Of a DNA stretch of 64,000 nt, positions 23,720 through 32,407 are shown piece after piece. Source of the stretch: Pseudomonas sp. (GTDB lineage Bacteria; Pseudomonadota; Gammaproteobacteria; Pseudomonadales; Pseudomonadaceae). The DNA lies in the NCBI GenBank assembly GCA_030656145.1, contig JAUSOF010000067.1:62001-126000 (forward strand), written 5' to 3'. Every line of letters begins with the position of its first letter. Position 1 is the stretch's first letter. Under the pieces are notes generated by a model. It was not told where the DNA came from. It worked only from the letters and a program-made list of their open reading frames with translations, and did no database searches. The translations under genes and the position numbers were made by a program.

Positions 23720-24373
23720 CGGGCCGCTCCCGGCACACTGGGCAATGGTCGCAACGGTGCCAGTCGCAATGGCGCGGCGGGCCGTATCGACTGGCCGGCC
23801 AGCCTGCTTAAAGGGCGCCCGCGCAGTCGTCAGGATTTGCTGTTGCGTCCACGCAGTGCCAAGCCGGCCGAACTCTGGCTGGTAATAGTCGATGCCTCGG
23901 CCTCGACCCGTCGCCATGGCGCGCTCAGCAAGGCCAAGGGTTTGCTCAGTGAAGTGTTCGAGCAGGCCCGTCGCCAGCGTGCGCGCCTGGCTTTGCTGCA
24001 CGCCACCGGCCGCCATGCGCAATGGTTGTGGCAGGGGCAGAAAGCTTCCCAGGCCTTGCAGCAGTGGTTGGCCGAGTTGGGCGCGGGCGGCGGCACGCCG
24101 TTGCTGGCGGCCGTGCAGCAGGCCGCCGACTGGCAGGCGCGCCGTCAGCGTTTGCATCCGGGCGAACGCCATCGTTTGTTGATCATCACCGATGGCCGCC
24201 TGCGCGACTGGCCGGCGTTAATCCCGAGCGCTTGTCCGGCGCTGCTGGTGGATATCGAAAGCGCACCGATCCGCCTCGGCCGCGCGCGCCAGCTGGCCGC
24301 CGAGCTGGGCGCCGACTACCGACATATCGATTCACTGCCGGTTGTCGCCGGCAGTCTGGAGACAGCCTTATGA
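23678..24373 (+). CDS. VWA-domain half of the ChlD-type cobaltochelatase medium subunit, read by -1 frameshift
   Basis: In the -1 frame the codons following AAA AAA are open for 231 residues. The frame starts with a Gly/Arg-rich stretch, then RIDWPASLLKGRPRSRQDLLLRPRS and the VWA/MIDAS domain: DASAST (metal motif DxSxS), GGGTP (MIDAS threonine) and ITDGRL. RIDWP is a conserved block of ChlD proteins. The first possible start codon in this frame is TTG at 23837, downstream of that block, so independent initiation would remove conserved sequence. This favours a frameshift fusion with the ATPase domain; a conventional short gene 23837-24373 is the alternative. Confidence 0.82.
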   Translation, partial: ALGIRPRTAPGADARAAPGTLGNGRNGASRNGAAGRIDWPASLLKGRPRSRQDLLLRPRSAKPAELWLVIVDASASTRRHGALSKAKGLLSEVFEQARRQRARLALLHATGRHAQWLWQGQKASQALQQWLAELGAGGGTPLLAAVQQAADWQARRQRLHPGERHRLLIITDGRLRDWPALIPSACPALLVDIESAPIRLGRARQLAAELGADYRHIDSLPVVAGSLETAL

Positions 24374-24423
24374 AATGCTATGTCCCACAGCCATCACCAC
24401 TGGGCTTGAGATGGACTGAATCC

Positions 24424-24473
24424 GTAGGGTGCGCCGTGCGCACCGGCGATTCGCCACACGAGGCGCACCCTAC
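24424..24473. repeat. Interspersed palindromic repeat, GTAGGGTGCGCC family
   Basis: GTAGGGTGCGCCGTGCGCAC at the left (24424) and GGCGCACCCTAC at the right (24462-24473). It occupies the 151-base gap between the chlD-type gene and cobF. Confidence 0.75.
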
Positions 24474-24524
24474 GACGGACTCAGGCCTGTCCCGTCATGC
24501 AACACATTACGGGTACAGAGCCTT

Positions 24525-25301
24525 ATGAAAACCCTGTTGATAATCGGTATCGGTGCCGGCGACCCGGACTACCTGACCGTGCAGGCGATCAACGCGCTGA
24601 ACCGCACGGACGTGTTCTTTCTGATGGACAAGGGCAGCGCCAAGGACAGTCTGATCGGCCTGCGCAAAACCATCTGCGAGCGCTTTATCCAGGGCCGCGA
24701 CTACCGCTTTGCCAGCGCCGATTGCCCGGAGCGGGTGCGCGATGTGCCGGACTATCGCGGCAGCGTGGTCGACCTGAATCAGGACAAGCAGCAGGTGTTT
24801 GAAGGCATGCTCCGCGAGCAGATGAGCGATGGCGAAACCGGCGCTTTTCTGGTCTGGGGCGACCCGGCGCTGTACGACAGCACCCTGCGCATCGTCGAAC
24901 AGATCGTGGCTAACAGCAGCGAACAGATTGAATACGAGGTGATCCCCGGCATCACCAGCCTGCAAGCCCTAGCGGCCAAGCATAAGGTCTGTTTCAACAG
25001 CATCGGCCAGGCCTTCCAGATCACCCCGGCGCGGCGCCTGGTCGAAGCCGGCTTCCCGGAAGGCGTGGACAGTGTGCTGGTGATGCTCGACGCCCAGGAC
25101 AGCTACCAGCGCTTCGTCGACCAGGACATGCACATCTACTGGGGCGCCTATATCGGCACCCCGGATGAAGTGCTGATCGCCGGGCCGCTGAATGAGGTTG
25201 CCGAGACCATCCGCAGCCGCCGCGCGCAGTTGCGCGAGCAGCATGGCTGGATCATGGATAGCTATCTGCTGCGCAGAAACCAGAGGGGGGCTGCACCATA
25301 A
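24525..25301 (+). CDS. cobF: Precorrin-6A synthase (deacetylating) CobF
   Basis: Methylates C1 of precorrin-5 and releases the extruded acetyl unit, a step specific to the aerobic pathway. ATG at 24525 (MKTLLIIGIGAGDPDYLTVQ; 258 residues). The tetrapyrrole-methylase SAM loop GIGAGDPDYLTVQAI is at the N-terminus; LVWGDPALYDSTLRIVEQ and EYEVIPGITSLQALAAKHK follow. It is the last gene of the plus-strand run and converges with the ferredoxin gene; the 152-base gap holds no clear terminator. Confidence 0.95.
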   Translation: MKTLLIIGIGAGDPDYLTVQAINALNRTDVFFLMDKGSAKDSLIGLRKTICERFIQGRDYRFASADCPERVRDVPDYRGSVVDLNQDKQQVFEGMLREQMSDGETGAFLVWGDPALYDSTLRIVEQIVANSSEQIEYEVIPGITSLQALAAKHKVCFNSIGQAFQITPARRLVEAGFPEGVDSVLVMLDAQDSYQRFVDQDMHIYWGAYIGTPDEVLIAGPLNEVAETIRSRRAQLREQHGWIMDSYLLRRNQRGAAP

Positions 25302-25453
25302 AGCCGTCCGCATCGGCCTGTGGGTTGAGGCTGGTTGCGGCGCGGCGCATCGAGGTCACTCAACAGAAAGTGACGGTTCTGTGTTCCTGACGCTTTTGGC
25401 TGGCGCCAGCCGACCCTGCGACTCCCCTGGTTGACGGTTCTGCAACAGTCCAA

Positions 25454-26170
25454 TCAGCCCTGATCGATGCGCAGCTCGGGTACGGCGCGACCGGCCAGCA
25501 GACGCTCATCGACCAGGCGGATCAGCTCGGCCTCGTCACGCACGCGGAACCACTCGCCGGCCGGGTAGAGGCTGGCGGTCGGGCCCAGGTCGCAAGGGAA
25601 CTGGCATTGGGTGCGGGTGATATGCACGCCGCCCGGGCACTCCAGCTTACCGGCGGCCTTGAGACGCTGGCGTAGGGTTTTCCACAGGTCCAGGGCACCG
25701 CGCCGGGTGCAGCGCGGGCCGTTGCACAGCAGCAAACGCTGGTCGTGCAGCGGGATCTGCGACCAGGCGTGATGCCCCGGCACGGCCGCCACACCGACAC
25801 AGGGCAGATGCAGCTCGGGGCGCTCGATCAGGGCGCAAGCGGCTTCCACCGGCAAACCTTCGGCCCGGCCAATGGCGCTGGCGACAAACAGCTGCTCGGG
25901 CTCGGCCTGCCGGCTCAGCTCGCTGCGCAGCCACTCCAGATGCGGGCTGCTGCTCTGCGGCTCCAGATCGATCACCAGCAACGGCCGCTCGCCTTGCGCC
26001 ACGCGCTGCCAGAGTGGCGCATAACCGCTGCCGGTATCGACGATATCGGCCAGCGCCGCCGCACCACGCAACGCAACCAGGCGCTGACGGAACAGCTCGG
26101 CAAACGCGCCGTGGGTAAGGTCGGGGCCGACAAACAGAATCCTGGCGTAAGGCGAAACGGGCGTGGTCAT
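25454..26170 (-). CDS. Thioredoxin-like [2Fe-2S] ferredoxin-domain protein of the cobalamin locus
   Basis: Minus-strand ATG at 26170 (MTTPVSPYARILFVG; 238 residues). The N-terminal half (VGPDLTHGAFAELFRQRLVAL...VIDLEPQ) resembles a CbiX/SirB-like or chelatase-type fold, but I cannot confirm this. The C-terminal half has the cysteine layout of Trx-fold ferredoxins: CNGPRC, then ECPGG and TRTQCQFPCDLGP before a Tyr/Pro-rich end. It lies 271 bases downstream of cobJ on the same strand, across a repeat-rich gap. It may supply electrons to CobG or to cobalt reduction; this is inferred from position only. Confidence 0.75.
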   Translation of the reverse strand: MTTPVSPYARILFVGPDLTHGAFAELFRQRLVALRGAAALADIVDTGSGYAPLWQRVAQGERPLLVIDLEPQSSSPHLEWLRSELSRQAEPEQLFVASAIGRAEGLPVEAACALIERPELHLPCVGVAAVPGHHAWSQIPLHDQRLLLCNGPRCTRRGALDLWKTLRQRLKAAGKLECPGGVHITRTQCQFPCDLGPTASLYPAGEWFRVRDEAELIRLVDERLLAGRAVPELRIDQG

Positions 26171-26214
26171 GGCGGCCTCCAAAGCGGGCTGGCAGTCTAG
26201 CAGGCGCAGATTTT

Positions 26215-26440
26215 TAGTGGGTAAAACGCCGCCCAACCCACCGGCCCGCAGGTTGGTGTTGAGCGCAGCGATAGCCAACCTGCGGTTACCGGGAAAGGCC
26301 GGTAGCAGAAACAAGGGAAGCAAAAACCAACGTAGAGATTTCCGGTTAGTGACCCGCTTCTTATCTGTTGTGGATCGTCGGTAGCACGATGGGTATCGCA
26401 GACTCAACCAGCGTGGCCCGCCCCGCCTCATCCTATGTTC
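26215..26440. repeat. Repeat-rich gap between cobJ and the ferredoxin gene
   Basis: Contains AGGTTGGTGTTGAGCGCAGCGATAGCCAACCT near 26250-26282, an imperfect palindrome sharing GTTG..GAGCGCAGCGATA with the glmU-side repeat, and CGTGGCCCGCCCCGCCTCATCCTATG near 26411. I see no gene here. Confidence 0.5.
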
Positions 26441-26441
26441 G

Positions 26442-28103
26442 TTACGTCTGTGGATAACTTCTCGGCGTATACACCCAATCCCCACCCTCGGCGCGCGGGA
26501 AGCGGCAGGTTTGGCTGGAGCCGATAATTACCAAGGTGCGCATATCGACCATCTCCGACGTGAGTTCGCCCAAGGTAAGGCTGCGTAAGGTTTCGCCGGG
26601 GCGGCCGATATCGCGGCCGAGCACCACCAGGGTTTCTGGTGTGCGCTGTTGGCGGACGATCTCCAGCGCGCTGCCGAGCTGCCAGGGACGGGCTTTGGAG
26701 ATGGGGTTGTAGAAGGCCATCACCAGGTCGGCGGCGGCGGCGTGTTGTAGGCGTTTTTCGATAATCGCCCAGGGCTTGAGGTTGTCGGAGAGGGAGATCA
26801 GGCAGAAGTCGTGGCCCAGCGGCGCGCCGGCTTTGGCGGCGGTGGCCAGCGCAGCGGAAACGCCGGGGAATACCTGTAGATCGACGCGCTGCCATTCTGC
26901 GTCCGTGGACTCATGCAGGGCTTCCAGCACGGCGGCGGCCATGGCGAATACTCCGGGGTCGCCGGAGGACACCACCACCACGCGCCGACCGCTGGCGGCC
27001 AACTCGAAGGCATGGCGGGCGCGCTGCATTTCCTCGCGGTTATCGGTGCAATGGCGCACCTGCTCCGGACGCAGCGGGCCGGCCATATTGATATAGGTTT
27101 CGTAGCCGAGCAGGTCCTGCGCTTCATCCAGCGCCTGGCGCGCGGCGGGCAGCATAAATTCGGCGGCACCGGGGCCGAGGCCAATCACCGTCAGGCGGCC
27201 ACGGGGGCGGCCGAGTTGGTGGGCATCGATGGGTGCAGCGGCCAGCAGCAGGCGCAGGTTGGCGTGCTGGCTGTGCAGCGGCGGCAGTTGCCTGGCATCG
27301 TCGATAAAGCGCAGCGGCAATTTGAGTTGCGCGGCGGCGGCGTGCAGCGCGGTGTTGGCCATTAACGCTGGTGCGGCCAGCAGGCAGGCCAGGCTCTGCG
27401 CGGCCAGGTTGTTGCTGTGCAGCACCTGCTGCAGTTCGCTGAGTAAATCGGCGCTGGCGCGTTCGATCCATACGGCGATTTGTTGCGGGTGGATCAGCAG
27501 TTCGTCGGCGCTCGCCGCGCGGCTGTGCGGGCTGATGTGGATAACCCGCTTGGCGTGGTTATCCACAGGCAGTTTGGCCTCGGCCAGCCAAGGCGCGTCA
27601 CCCTCGATACGCACGGCCTGGCCGCCGAGGAGGTCGCTGACAAAGCCTTTGCCTTGCTCAAGATCAGCCAGCACATAGCCGGCCGGCGGCTCCAGTAGGC
27701 AGGTGCCGAAACGCAGCTCGCCGCTGGTGGTGATGGCCGCGCTGACCTCTAGGTGTGCGGCAAGCTCCCGCGCCATACGGTTGACCCCGCCGAGGCCGCC
27801 GAGCAGCGGCACCACGGCGCTGCCATCTTCGGCCACGGCCAGCACCGGCGGTTCGCGGTCTTTCTCGCCGAGCACGGCGGCCAGGCTGCGAATCACGATG
27901 CCGGCGGCGCACAGCACGATCAGCGGCGTACCGGCGCGGTAGAGGGTGCGCAGGGTGTCGCCGAAGTCTTCATAGGCTCGCTCAACGCCCTCGACCCGGC
28001 CACTCAGGCCATGGATCTCGGCCTGTGGATAAAGCGCCTGGATACGCCGCGCGCAAGGCAGCGCCGAAGGGCCGAGGATAAGAATGGCGGGGGCAGCGGT
28101 CAT
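26442..28103 (-). CDS. cobJ: CbiG-like / precorrin-3B C17-methyltransferase fusion (CobJ)
   Basis: Ring-contraction enzyme that methylates C17. From the ATG at 28103 (MTAAPAILILGPSALP, with GGA 7 bases upstream) it has 553 residues, about twice a stand-alone CobJ. Residues 1-300 are CbiG-like (VLCAAGIVIRSLAAVLGEKDREPPV, VPLLGGLGGVNRMARELA, ITTSGELRFGTC), and the CobJ methylase starts near residue 302 (LTVIGLGPGAAEFMLPAA), with VSSGDPGVFAMAAAVLEAL and FPGVSAALATAAKAGAPLGHDF. An ATG 12 bases upstream (28115) is the alternative. The layout matches CobJ of other Pseudomonas as I recall it. cobI lies just upstream. Confidence 0.93.
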   Translation of the reverse strand: MTAAPAILILGPSALPCARRIQALYPQAEIHGLSGRVEGVERAYEDFGDTLRTLYRAGTPLIVLCAAGIVIRSLAAVLGEKDREPPVLAVAEDGSAVVPLLGGLGGVNRMARELAAHLEVSAAITTSGELRFGTCLLEPPAGYVLADLEQGKGFVSDLLGGQAVRIEGDAPWLAEAKLPVDNHAKRVIHISPHSRAASADELLIHPQQIAVWIERASADLLSELQQVLHSNNLAAQSLACLLAAPALMANTALHAAAAQLKLPLRFIDDARQLPPLHSQHANLRLLLAAAPIDAHQLGRPRGRLTVIGLGPGAAEFMLPAARQALDEAQDLLGYETYINMAGPLRPEQVRHCTDNREEMQRARHAFELAASGRRVVVVSSGDPGVFAMAAAVLEALHESTDAEWQRVDLQVFPGVSAALATAAKAGAPLGHDFCLISLSDNLKPWAIIEKRLQHAAAADLVMAFYNPISKARPWQLGSALEIVRQQRTPETLVVLGRDIGRPGETLRSLTLGELTSEMVDMRTLVIIGSSQTCRFPRAEGGDWVYTPRSYPQT

Positions 28104-28138
28104 AGGTTGTTCCATAGTTGGCGGGGGCGGTTGGCGGA

Positions 28139-28888
28139 TCAGCCTCGCCATTTCTCGCCGGGGATCACGATCATCGAGAAGTACGGCGAGGACATCGGCT
28201 CCACTTCGTCCAGCGCCACGATGCGCTGGTTGCCCATGGTTGCGCGCTCGACGTAATGAGCACGCTGGTCGATGCCCAGCTCCTGCAACACGCGGCGGAC
28301 TTTCTCGAAATTGCGCCCGAGTTTCATCACCACGGCGGCTTCGGCGCTGTGCAGGCGCTGCTTGAGTTCGTCTTCGGGCAGCACGCCGGAGAGCACGCTT
28401 AACGATTGATTGCGATACACCAGCGGGGTGCCAAGCACCGAGGCGCAACCGAGCATGGAGCACACACCGGGCACTACTTCCACCTGGTACTGCGCGGCCA
28501 AACGGTCGTGCAGGTACATGTAGGAGCCGTAGAAGAACGGGTCGCCTTCACAGATCACCGCCACGTCATGGCCGGCGTCCAGCCGGGCGGCGATCTGCGC
28601 CGCGCAGGTGTCGTAGAAGTCGCTGATCACATCTTCATAGCTGAGCGGCGCGGCGAGCTTTTCCGTGGTCACCGGGTAGACCAGCGGCAGGCGCTGCTGC
28701 GTGTCGGTCAGGTGCGCCTCGATGATGCCGAAGGCGTTGCCGCCCTGGCCTTTGTTGGCTTTGGCCTTGGCCACAAAGTAGCCGACCACGGCGGCCGACT
28801 GCAGCAGGCGCAGGGCTTTGAGGGTGATCAGCTCCGGGTCGCCGGGGCCGACGCCGATGCCGAGCAGACGGCCTTTTTGCGCACTCAT
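28139..28888 (-). CDS. cobI: Precorrin-2 C20-methyltransferase CobI
   Basis: First committed methylation of the corrin branch, at C20. The minus-strand ATG at 28888 gives [22 protein letters not shown] (249 residues). The SAM loop [38 protein letters not shown] and [18 protein letters not shown] are the methylase landmarks. The start overlaps the cobH stop (ATGA), indicating coupled translation in the cobG-H-I-J operon. Confidence 0.96.
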   Translation of the reverse strand: MSAQKGRLLGIGVGPGDPELITLKALRLLQSAAVVGYFVAKAKANKGQGGNAFGIIEAHLTDTQQRLPLVYPVTTEKLAAPLSYEDVISDFYDTCAAQIAARLDAGHDVAVICEGDPFFYGSYMYLHDRLAAQYQVEVVPGVCSMLGCASVLGTPLVYRNQSLSVLSGVLPEDELKQRLHSAEAAVVMKLGRNFEKVRRVLQELGIDQRAHYVERATMGNQRIVALDEVEPMSSPYFSMIVIPGEKWRG

Positions 28889-29514
28889 CACTCCACCTCC
28901 GTGGCCAGGGCGTTGACCGCCGCCACCGCCATGGCGCTGCCGCCGCGCCGGCCGCGCACAATCACATAGGGCACGCCGCGGCTGTCGGCGGCCAGGGCGT
29001 CCTTGGATTCCGCCGCGCCGATAAAGCCCACCGGCATGCCGATAATCAGCGCCGGTTTCGGCGCGCCGGCGTCGAGCATTTCCAGCAGGTAGAACAGCGC
29101 AGTGGGCGCATTGCCGATCACCACCACGCTGCCTTCCAGATGCTCGCGCCAATGTTCCAATGCGACTGCCGAACGGGTATTGCCCAGTGCGCGGGCCTGC
29201 TCAATCACGCCGTCGTTATGCAGGGTGCAGATCACCGGGTTATTCGCGGCAAGGCGTGGACGGGTGATGCCTTCGGCGACCATCCGCGCATCGCAGAGGA
29301 TCGCCGCGCCCTTGGCCAGCGCGGCGCGCCCGGCAGTCCCGGCCCCGGGGGAGAAGCGCAGGTCCTGCACCACATCGACCATGCCGCAGGCGTGGATAAG
29401 CCGCACGGCGAGCTTTTCCAGATCGGCCGGAATGGCACTGAGGTCAGCCTCGGCGCGGATGGTGGCAAACGATTGGCGGTAGATTTCCTGGCCGTCGCGG
29501 ATGTACTCAAGCAT
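28888..29514 (-). CDS. cobH: Precorrin-8X methylmutase CobH
   Basis: Moves the C11 methyl group to C12 to form hydrogenobyrinate. The 208-residue length is normal; conserved segments include [14 protein letters not shown], the catalytic-histidine region [38 protein letters not shown] and [16 protein letters not shown], and [11 protein letters not shown]. It overlaps the cobG stop by 8 bases and the cobI start by 1 base. Confidence 0.97.
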   Translation of the reverse strand: MLEYIRDGQEIYRQSFATIRAEADLSAIPADLEKLAVRLIHACGMVDVVQDLRFSPGAGTAGRAALAKGAAILCDARMVAEGITRPRLAANNPVICTLHNDGVIEQARALGNTRSAVALEHWREHLEGSVVVIGNAPTALFYLLEMLDAGAPKPALIIGMPVGFIGAAESKDALAADSRGVPYVIVRGRRGGSAMAVAAVNALATEVE

Positions 29515-30868
29515 TGCGGTTTCCTGTTGTGCAGTGGGCGGCGAACCAGTCGCTGGCCTCGTCGATCGTCATGGCACTGGCCAGCAGTTGACCGAAACCG
29601 GCCACTTTTGGCGTGCGTTGATAGAGCTGGTAATGCCCGGCGCTGCTGGCCAGCAGGGTAAAGGGCGCGGTGTGTGCGGCGGCGCAGGAGCGCAGGCAGG
29701 CACTCAGGTGTATTTGCGGCCGCGCTGTGCTGGCGCGCAGGCGCTCGGCCAGGCGCAGGGCATCGGCTTTGCTGTCGGCCAGGCCCTTGCCGCAGGCGGC
29801 TGAGCCGGTGCAGGCGATCAGCTGGCTTAGGGGTTCCTGCGCATCGATCAGCAGGCCCAGTTCTGCCAGTTTGTGCAGCAGGTTATCTGCCGAGTGTTCG
29901 GGGATATTCGGTAGCAAAAGACCTTGCCAGGGCGTCAGGCGCAGGCTGGCATCGCCGTATTGCTCAGCCAGATCGGCCAGAGTTTTGAGTTGTGCGGCAT
30001 CAATCCGCCCCAGGCGCGAGCTGGCGGCGACCATGCACAGGCCCGACTGCCGCTGTGGATAAATGCCCATCGGCGCGTGCTGGGGTGCTGCAGTGCGTTG
30101 GTAATCAAGCGCTGGTGCTTGTATGGCAAAGGGCAGGCGCGTTTGCAGTTGTTGCAGCAGCTGGCTGGGCGATACGACTGTGAGCAGCTGGCGCATCCGG
30201 CTGTGTTCATTACCCGCCAGCTGGAGAAACAGCATCAGCAGTTGTTCGATCAGCGCCACGCTTTGCTCAGCGTCGACCACGCCCAGCGGCGGATCACCTG
30301 GGCAACCGGCCAGACCCAAGGCCAGTCGGGCCGGCATGCCGGGCAGGGCGCTTAGCCAGATATCGTGGGGGTGTTCGAGCATGGCCAGGGCTTCGCCGCC
30401 GTCCAGCTGAATGGCGAACTTGGCCGACAGCCCGTGCAGCGCCGGGGTGTTCTGCAGCAGGTCGAGCAGCGCGGCGGCCAGCGGGCGGGTGTCGAGCAGG
30501 GCCTGCGGGTCGAGGTCGGCAGCGGGGCTGAGCAGCAGGTTGCGTACATCGTCGGCGGCCGGGTTGCTCGGGCCAAGGTCGGCGGCCAGCAGGCGCTCGA
30601 TCAACTCGGCCTGCTGGTCGGGCAGCACGCCACGAATCTGCAGATTGCTGCGGTTGGTCAGCTCCAGCACGCCGCTGGCGCACTGCTCGGCGGCCTCGGC
30701 GATGGCGCGGGCCTGGGCGCTGATCAATACGCCGCCGGCCAGCTTGACCCGGCAGATGCCACCGTCCAGCGCCTGAACGATGCGCAGCAGGCCGGGGCAC
30801 GCGCTAGGGCGTGGGGCAGGTATCTCGACAGTGGTGACAAGGTCGCGCAACGGTTTCACCAGCAACAA
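29507..30868 (-). CDS. cobG: Precorrin-3B synthase CobG (oxygen-dependent)
   Basis: Nitrite/sulfite-reductase-like Fe-S monooxygenase that makes precorrin-3B, the defining oxygen-requiring step of the aerobic route. Core similarity starts at RPSACPGLLRIVQALDGGICRVKL; the cluster ligands are in ACTGSAACGKGLADSK and HLSACLRSCAAAH (two Cys pairs). The start is uncertain: no ATG precedes the conserved core in frame, so TTG at 30868 (453 residues) or GTG at 30859 are candidates, both with weak ribosome-binding sites. It is the first gene after the minus-strand riboswitch. Confidence 0.9.
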   Translation of the reverse strand: MLLVKPLRDLVTTVEIPAPRPSACPGLLRIVQALDGGICRVKLAGGVLISAQARAIAEAAEQCASGVLELTNRSNLQIRGVLPDQQAELIERLLAADLGPSNPAADDVRNLLLSPAADLDPQALLDTRPLAAALLDLLQNTPALHGLSAKFAIQLDGGEALAMLEHPHDIWLSALPGMPARLALGLAGCPGDPPLGVVDAEQSVALIEQLLMLFLQLAGNEHSRMRQLLTVVSPSQLLQQLQTRLPFAIQAPALDYQRTAAPQHAPMGIYPQRQSGLCMVAASSRLGRIDAAQLKTLADLAEQYGDASLRLTPWQGLLLPNIPEHSADNLLHKLAELGLLIDAQEPLSQLIACTGSAACGKGLADSKADALRLAERLRASTARPQIHLSACLRSCAAAHTAPFTLLASSAGHYQLYQRTPKVAGFGQLLASAMTIDEASDWFAAHCTTGNRNA

Positions 30869-30954
30869 AGACGCGGCGACCGAACCAGCGAAATCCGCCC
30901 ACGGGGGATTTCATGGCATCGGTACACCCCGCCCGATGTTGGCACTCGCGACTA

Positions 30955-31135
30955 GCGTCGTCGGCAGGTCTCCTGGCTGACAGGTCATCATCTGCCGCGG
31001 CCTTCCCGGTTTCCCAGTGGCGCAGTTGCGGCAGACTCGCTGTTTACAGTTGCGGGGGCAGCTCGGTCACGATTGGCAGATCGCTCCGGATTCCCTCTTA
31101 GGCCCCTCGCACCATGGCGGTGGGCACCGACGAAG
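30955..31135 (-). promoter_or_regulatory. Cobalamin (AdoCbl) riboswitch upstream of cobG
   Basis: On the minus strand: CTAAGAGGGAA (near 31101), GAGCTGCCCCCGCAACTGTAA just after, and the B12 box GCCAGGAGACCTGCC (30963-30977). CGTCGG (31132-31127) pairs with CCGACG (30964-30959) to form P1. It lies about 90 bases ahead of the cobG start and should repress cobG-H-I-J when cobalamin is present. Confidence 0.93.
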
Positions 31136-31204
31136 GCTGTATTATGCCCGCTTTGTTTGACGCGCAGACACCCTTGCTCGTCGGGCGGGCGCTGAGGAGT
31201 AGGT

Positions 31205-32407
31205 ATGACGGCCTGGTTAACCCTCGTAGGGATCGGTGAAGACGGCTACGCCGGCCTGGGTGAGGCGGCGCGTCGGGCGCTGGGTGAGGCGCGGTGGATT
31301 GTCGGTAGTCCACGGCAGCTGGCGCTATTGCCCAGCGATCTGCCGGGGCAACACCAACTCTGGCCCAGCCCATTCAGCCTGGAGCCGCTGCTGGCACGAC
31401 GCGGTACGCCGGTGTGTGTACTGGCCAGCGGCGACCCGCTGTTCTATGGCGTCGGCGCGAGCCTGGCGCGGCAGCTGGCGGCCGAGGAGTTGCGGGTGTT
31501 TTCCGCGCCCTCATCGGTGTCCCTGGCCGCCGCCCGGATGGGTTGGCCGTTGCAGGAGGTAACGGTACTGTCGCTGGTGGCGCGGCCCTTGGCGGCGCTG
31601 CAGGCGCAAATTTTCCCTGGCGCGCGCCTGCTGCTGCTAAGCAATGACGGCGACAGCCCGGCGGCAGTGGCCGAGTTGCTGCGTGCGCGTGGTTTTGGCC
31701 CCAGCCGCTTGACCGTGTTGGAGCATCTGGGCGGCGCGCAGGAGCGGCGTATCGACGGCCTGGCCAGTGACTGGGCGTTATCGCGCGCCGCCGATCTCAA
31801 TCTGCTGGCAATCGACTGTGTGGCGGGCGCCAACGCGCGATTGCTGCCGCTCACGCCAGGCTTGCCGGACGACGCCTATCAGCACGATGGCCAGCTGACC
31901 AAACGCGACGTACGCGCCATCACCCTGGCGCGCCTGGCCCCGCAGCCGGGCGAGTTGCTGTGGGATGTCGGCGCGGGCTGTGGCTCCATCGGTATCGAGT
32001 GGATGCGCGCGCATAGCAGTTGCCGCGCGCTGGCCATTGAGGCCGATGCAGGACGGCAAGCGCATATCCAGCACAACCGCGATGCCCTCGGTGTACCCGG
32101 CCTGCAACTGATTGCCGGCCGCGCGCCCGAGGCATTGGCCGGGTTGGCTGCGCCGGATGCGATTTTTATCGGTGGCGGCGTCACCGTGCCCGACATGTTG
32201 CAGCAGTGCTGGGCCAGCCTAAAACCGGGCGGGCGCCTGGTGGCCAATGCCGTGACCCTGCAAAGCGAAGCGGCGCTGGTGGCCTGGCGCGAGCAGGTGG
32301 GCGGCGAGCTGACCTGCATCAGTGTGGCCCAGGCTCAGCCCCTGGGCGGTTTCGACACCTGGCGCAGCGCCTTGCCGATCACCTTGCTGGAGGTGCACAA
32401 GCCGTGA
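31205..32407 (+). CDS. cobL: Precorrin-6Y C5,15-methyltransferase (decarboxylating) CobL (CbiE-CbiT fusion)
   Basis: Methylates C5 and C15 and decarboxylates the C12 acetate chain. It has 400 residues in two domains: an N-terminal CbiE methylase (about 1-200; [44 protein letters not shown]) and a C-terminal CbiT Rossmann methyltransferase (about 205-400; [29 protein letters not shown]). It is divergent from the minus-strand riboswitch and cobG. Only 69 bases separate it from that element. Confidence 0.96.
   Translation: MTAWLTLVGIGEDGYAGLGEAARRALGEARWIVGSPRQLALLPSDLPGQHQLWPSPFSLEPLLARRGTPVCVLASGDPLFYGVGASLARQLAAEELRVFSAPSSVSLAAARMGWPLQEVTVLSLVARPLAALQAQIFPGARLLLLSNDGDSPAAVAELLRARGFGPSRLTVLEHLGGAQERRIDGLASDWALSRAADLNLLAIDCVAGANARLLPLTPGLPDDAYQHDGQLTKRDVRAITLARLAPQPGELLWDVGAGCGSIGIEWMRAHSSCRALAIEADAGRQAHIQHNRDALGVPGLQLIAGRAPEALAGLAAPDAIFIGGGVTVPDMLQQCWASLKPGGRLVANAVTLQSEAALVAWREQVGGELTCISVAQAQPLGGFDTWRSALPITLLEVHKP

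Noticed and set aside
23837-24373. Separate VWA gene starting at TTG 23837
   Set aside because: Would omit the conserved RIDWP block and has no good ribosome-binding site; the frameshift fusion explains the sequence better.
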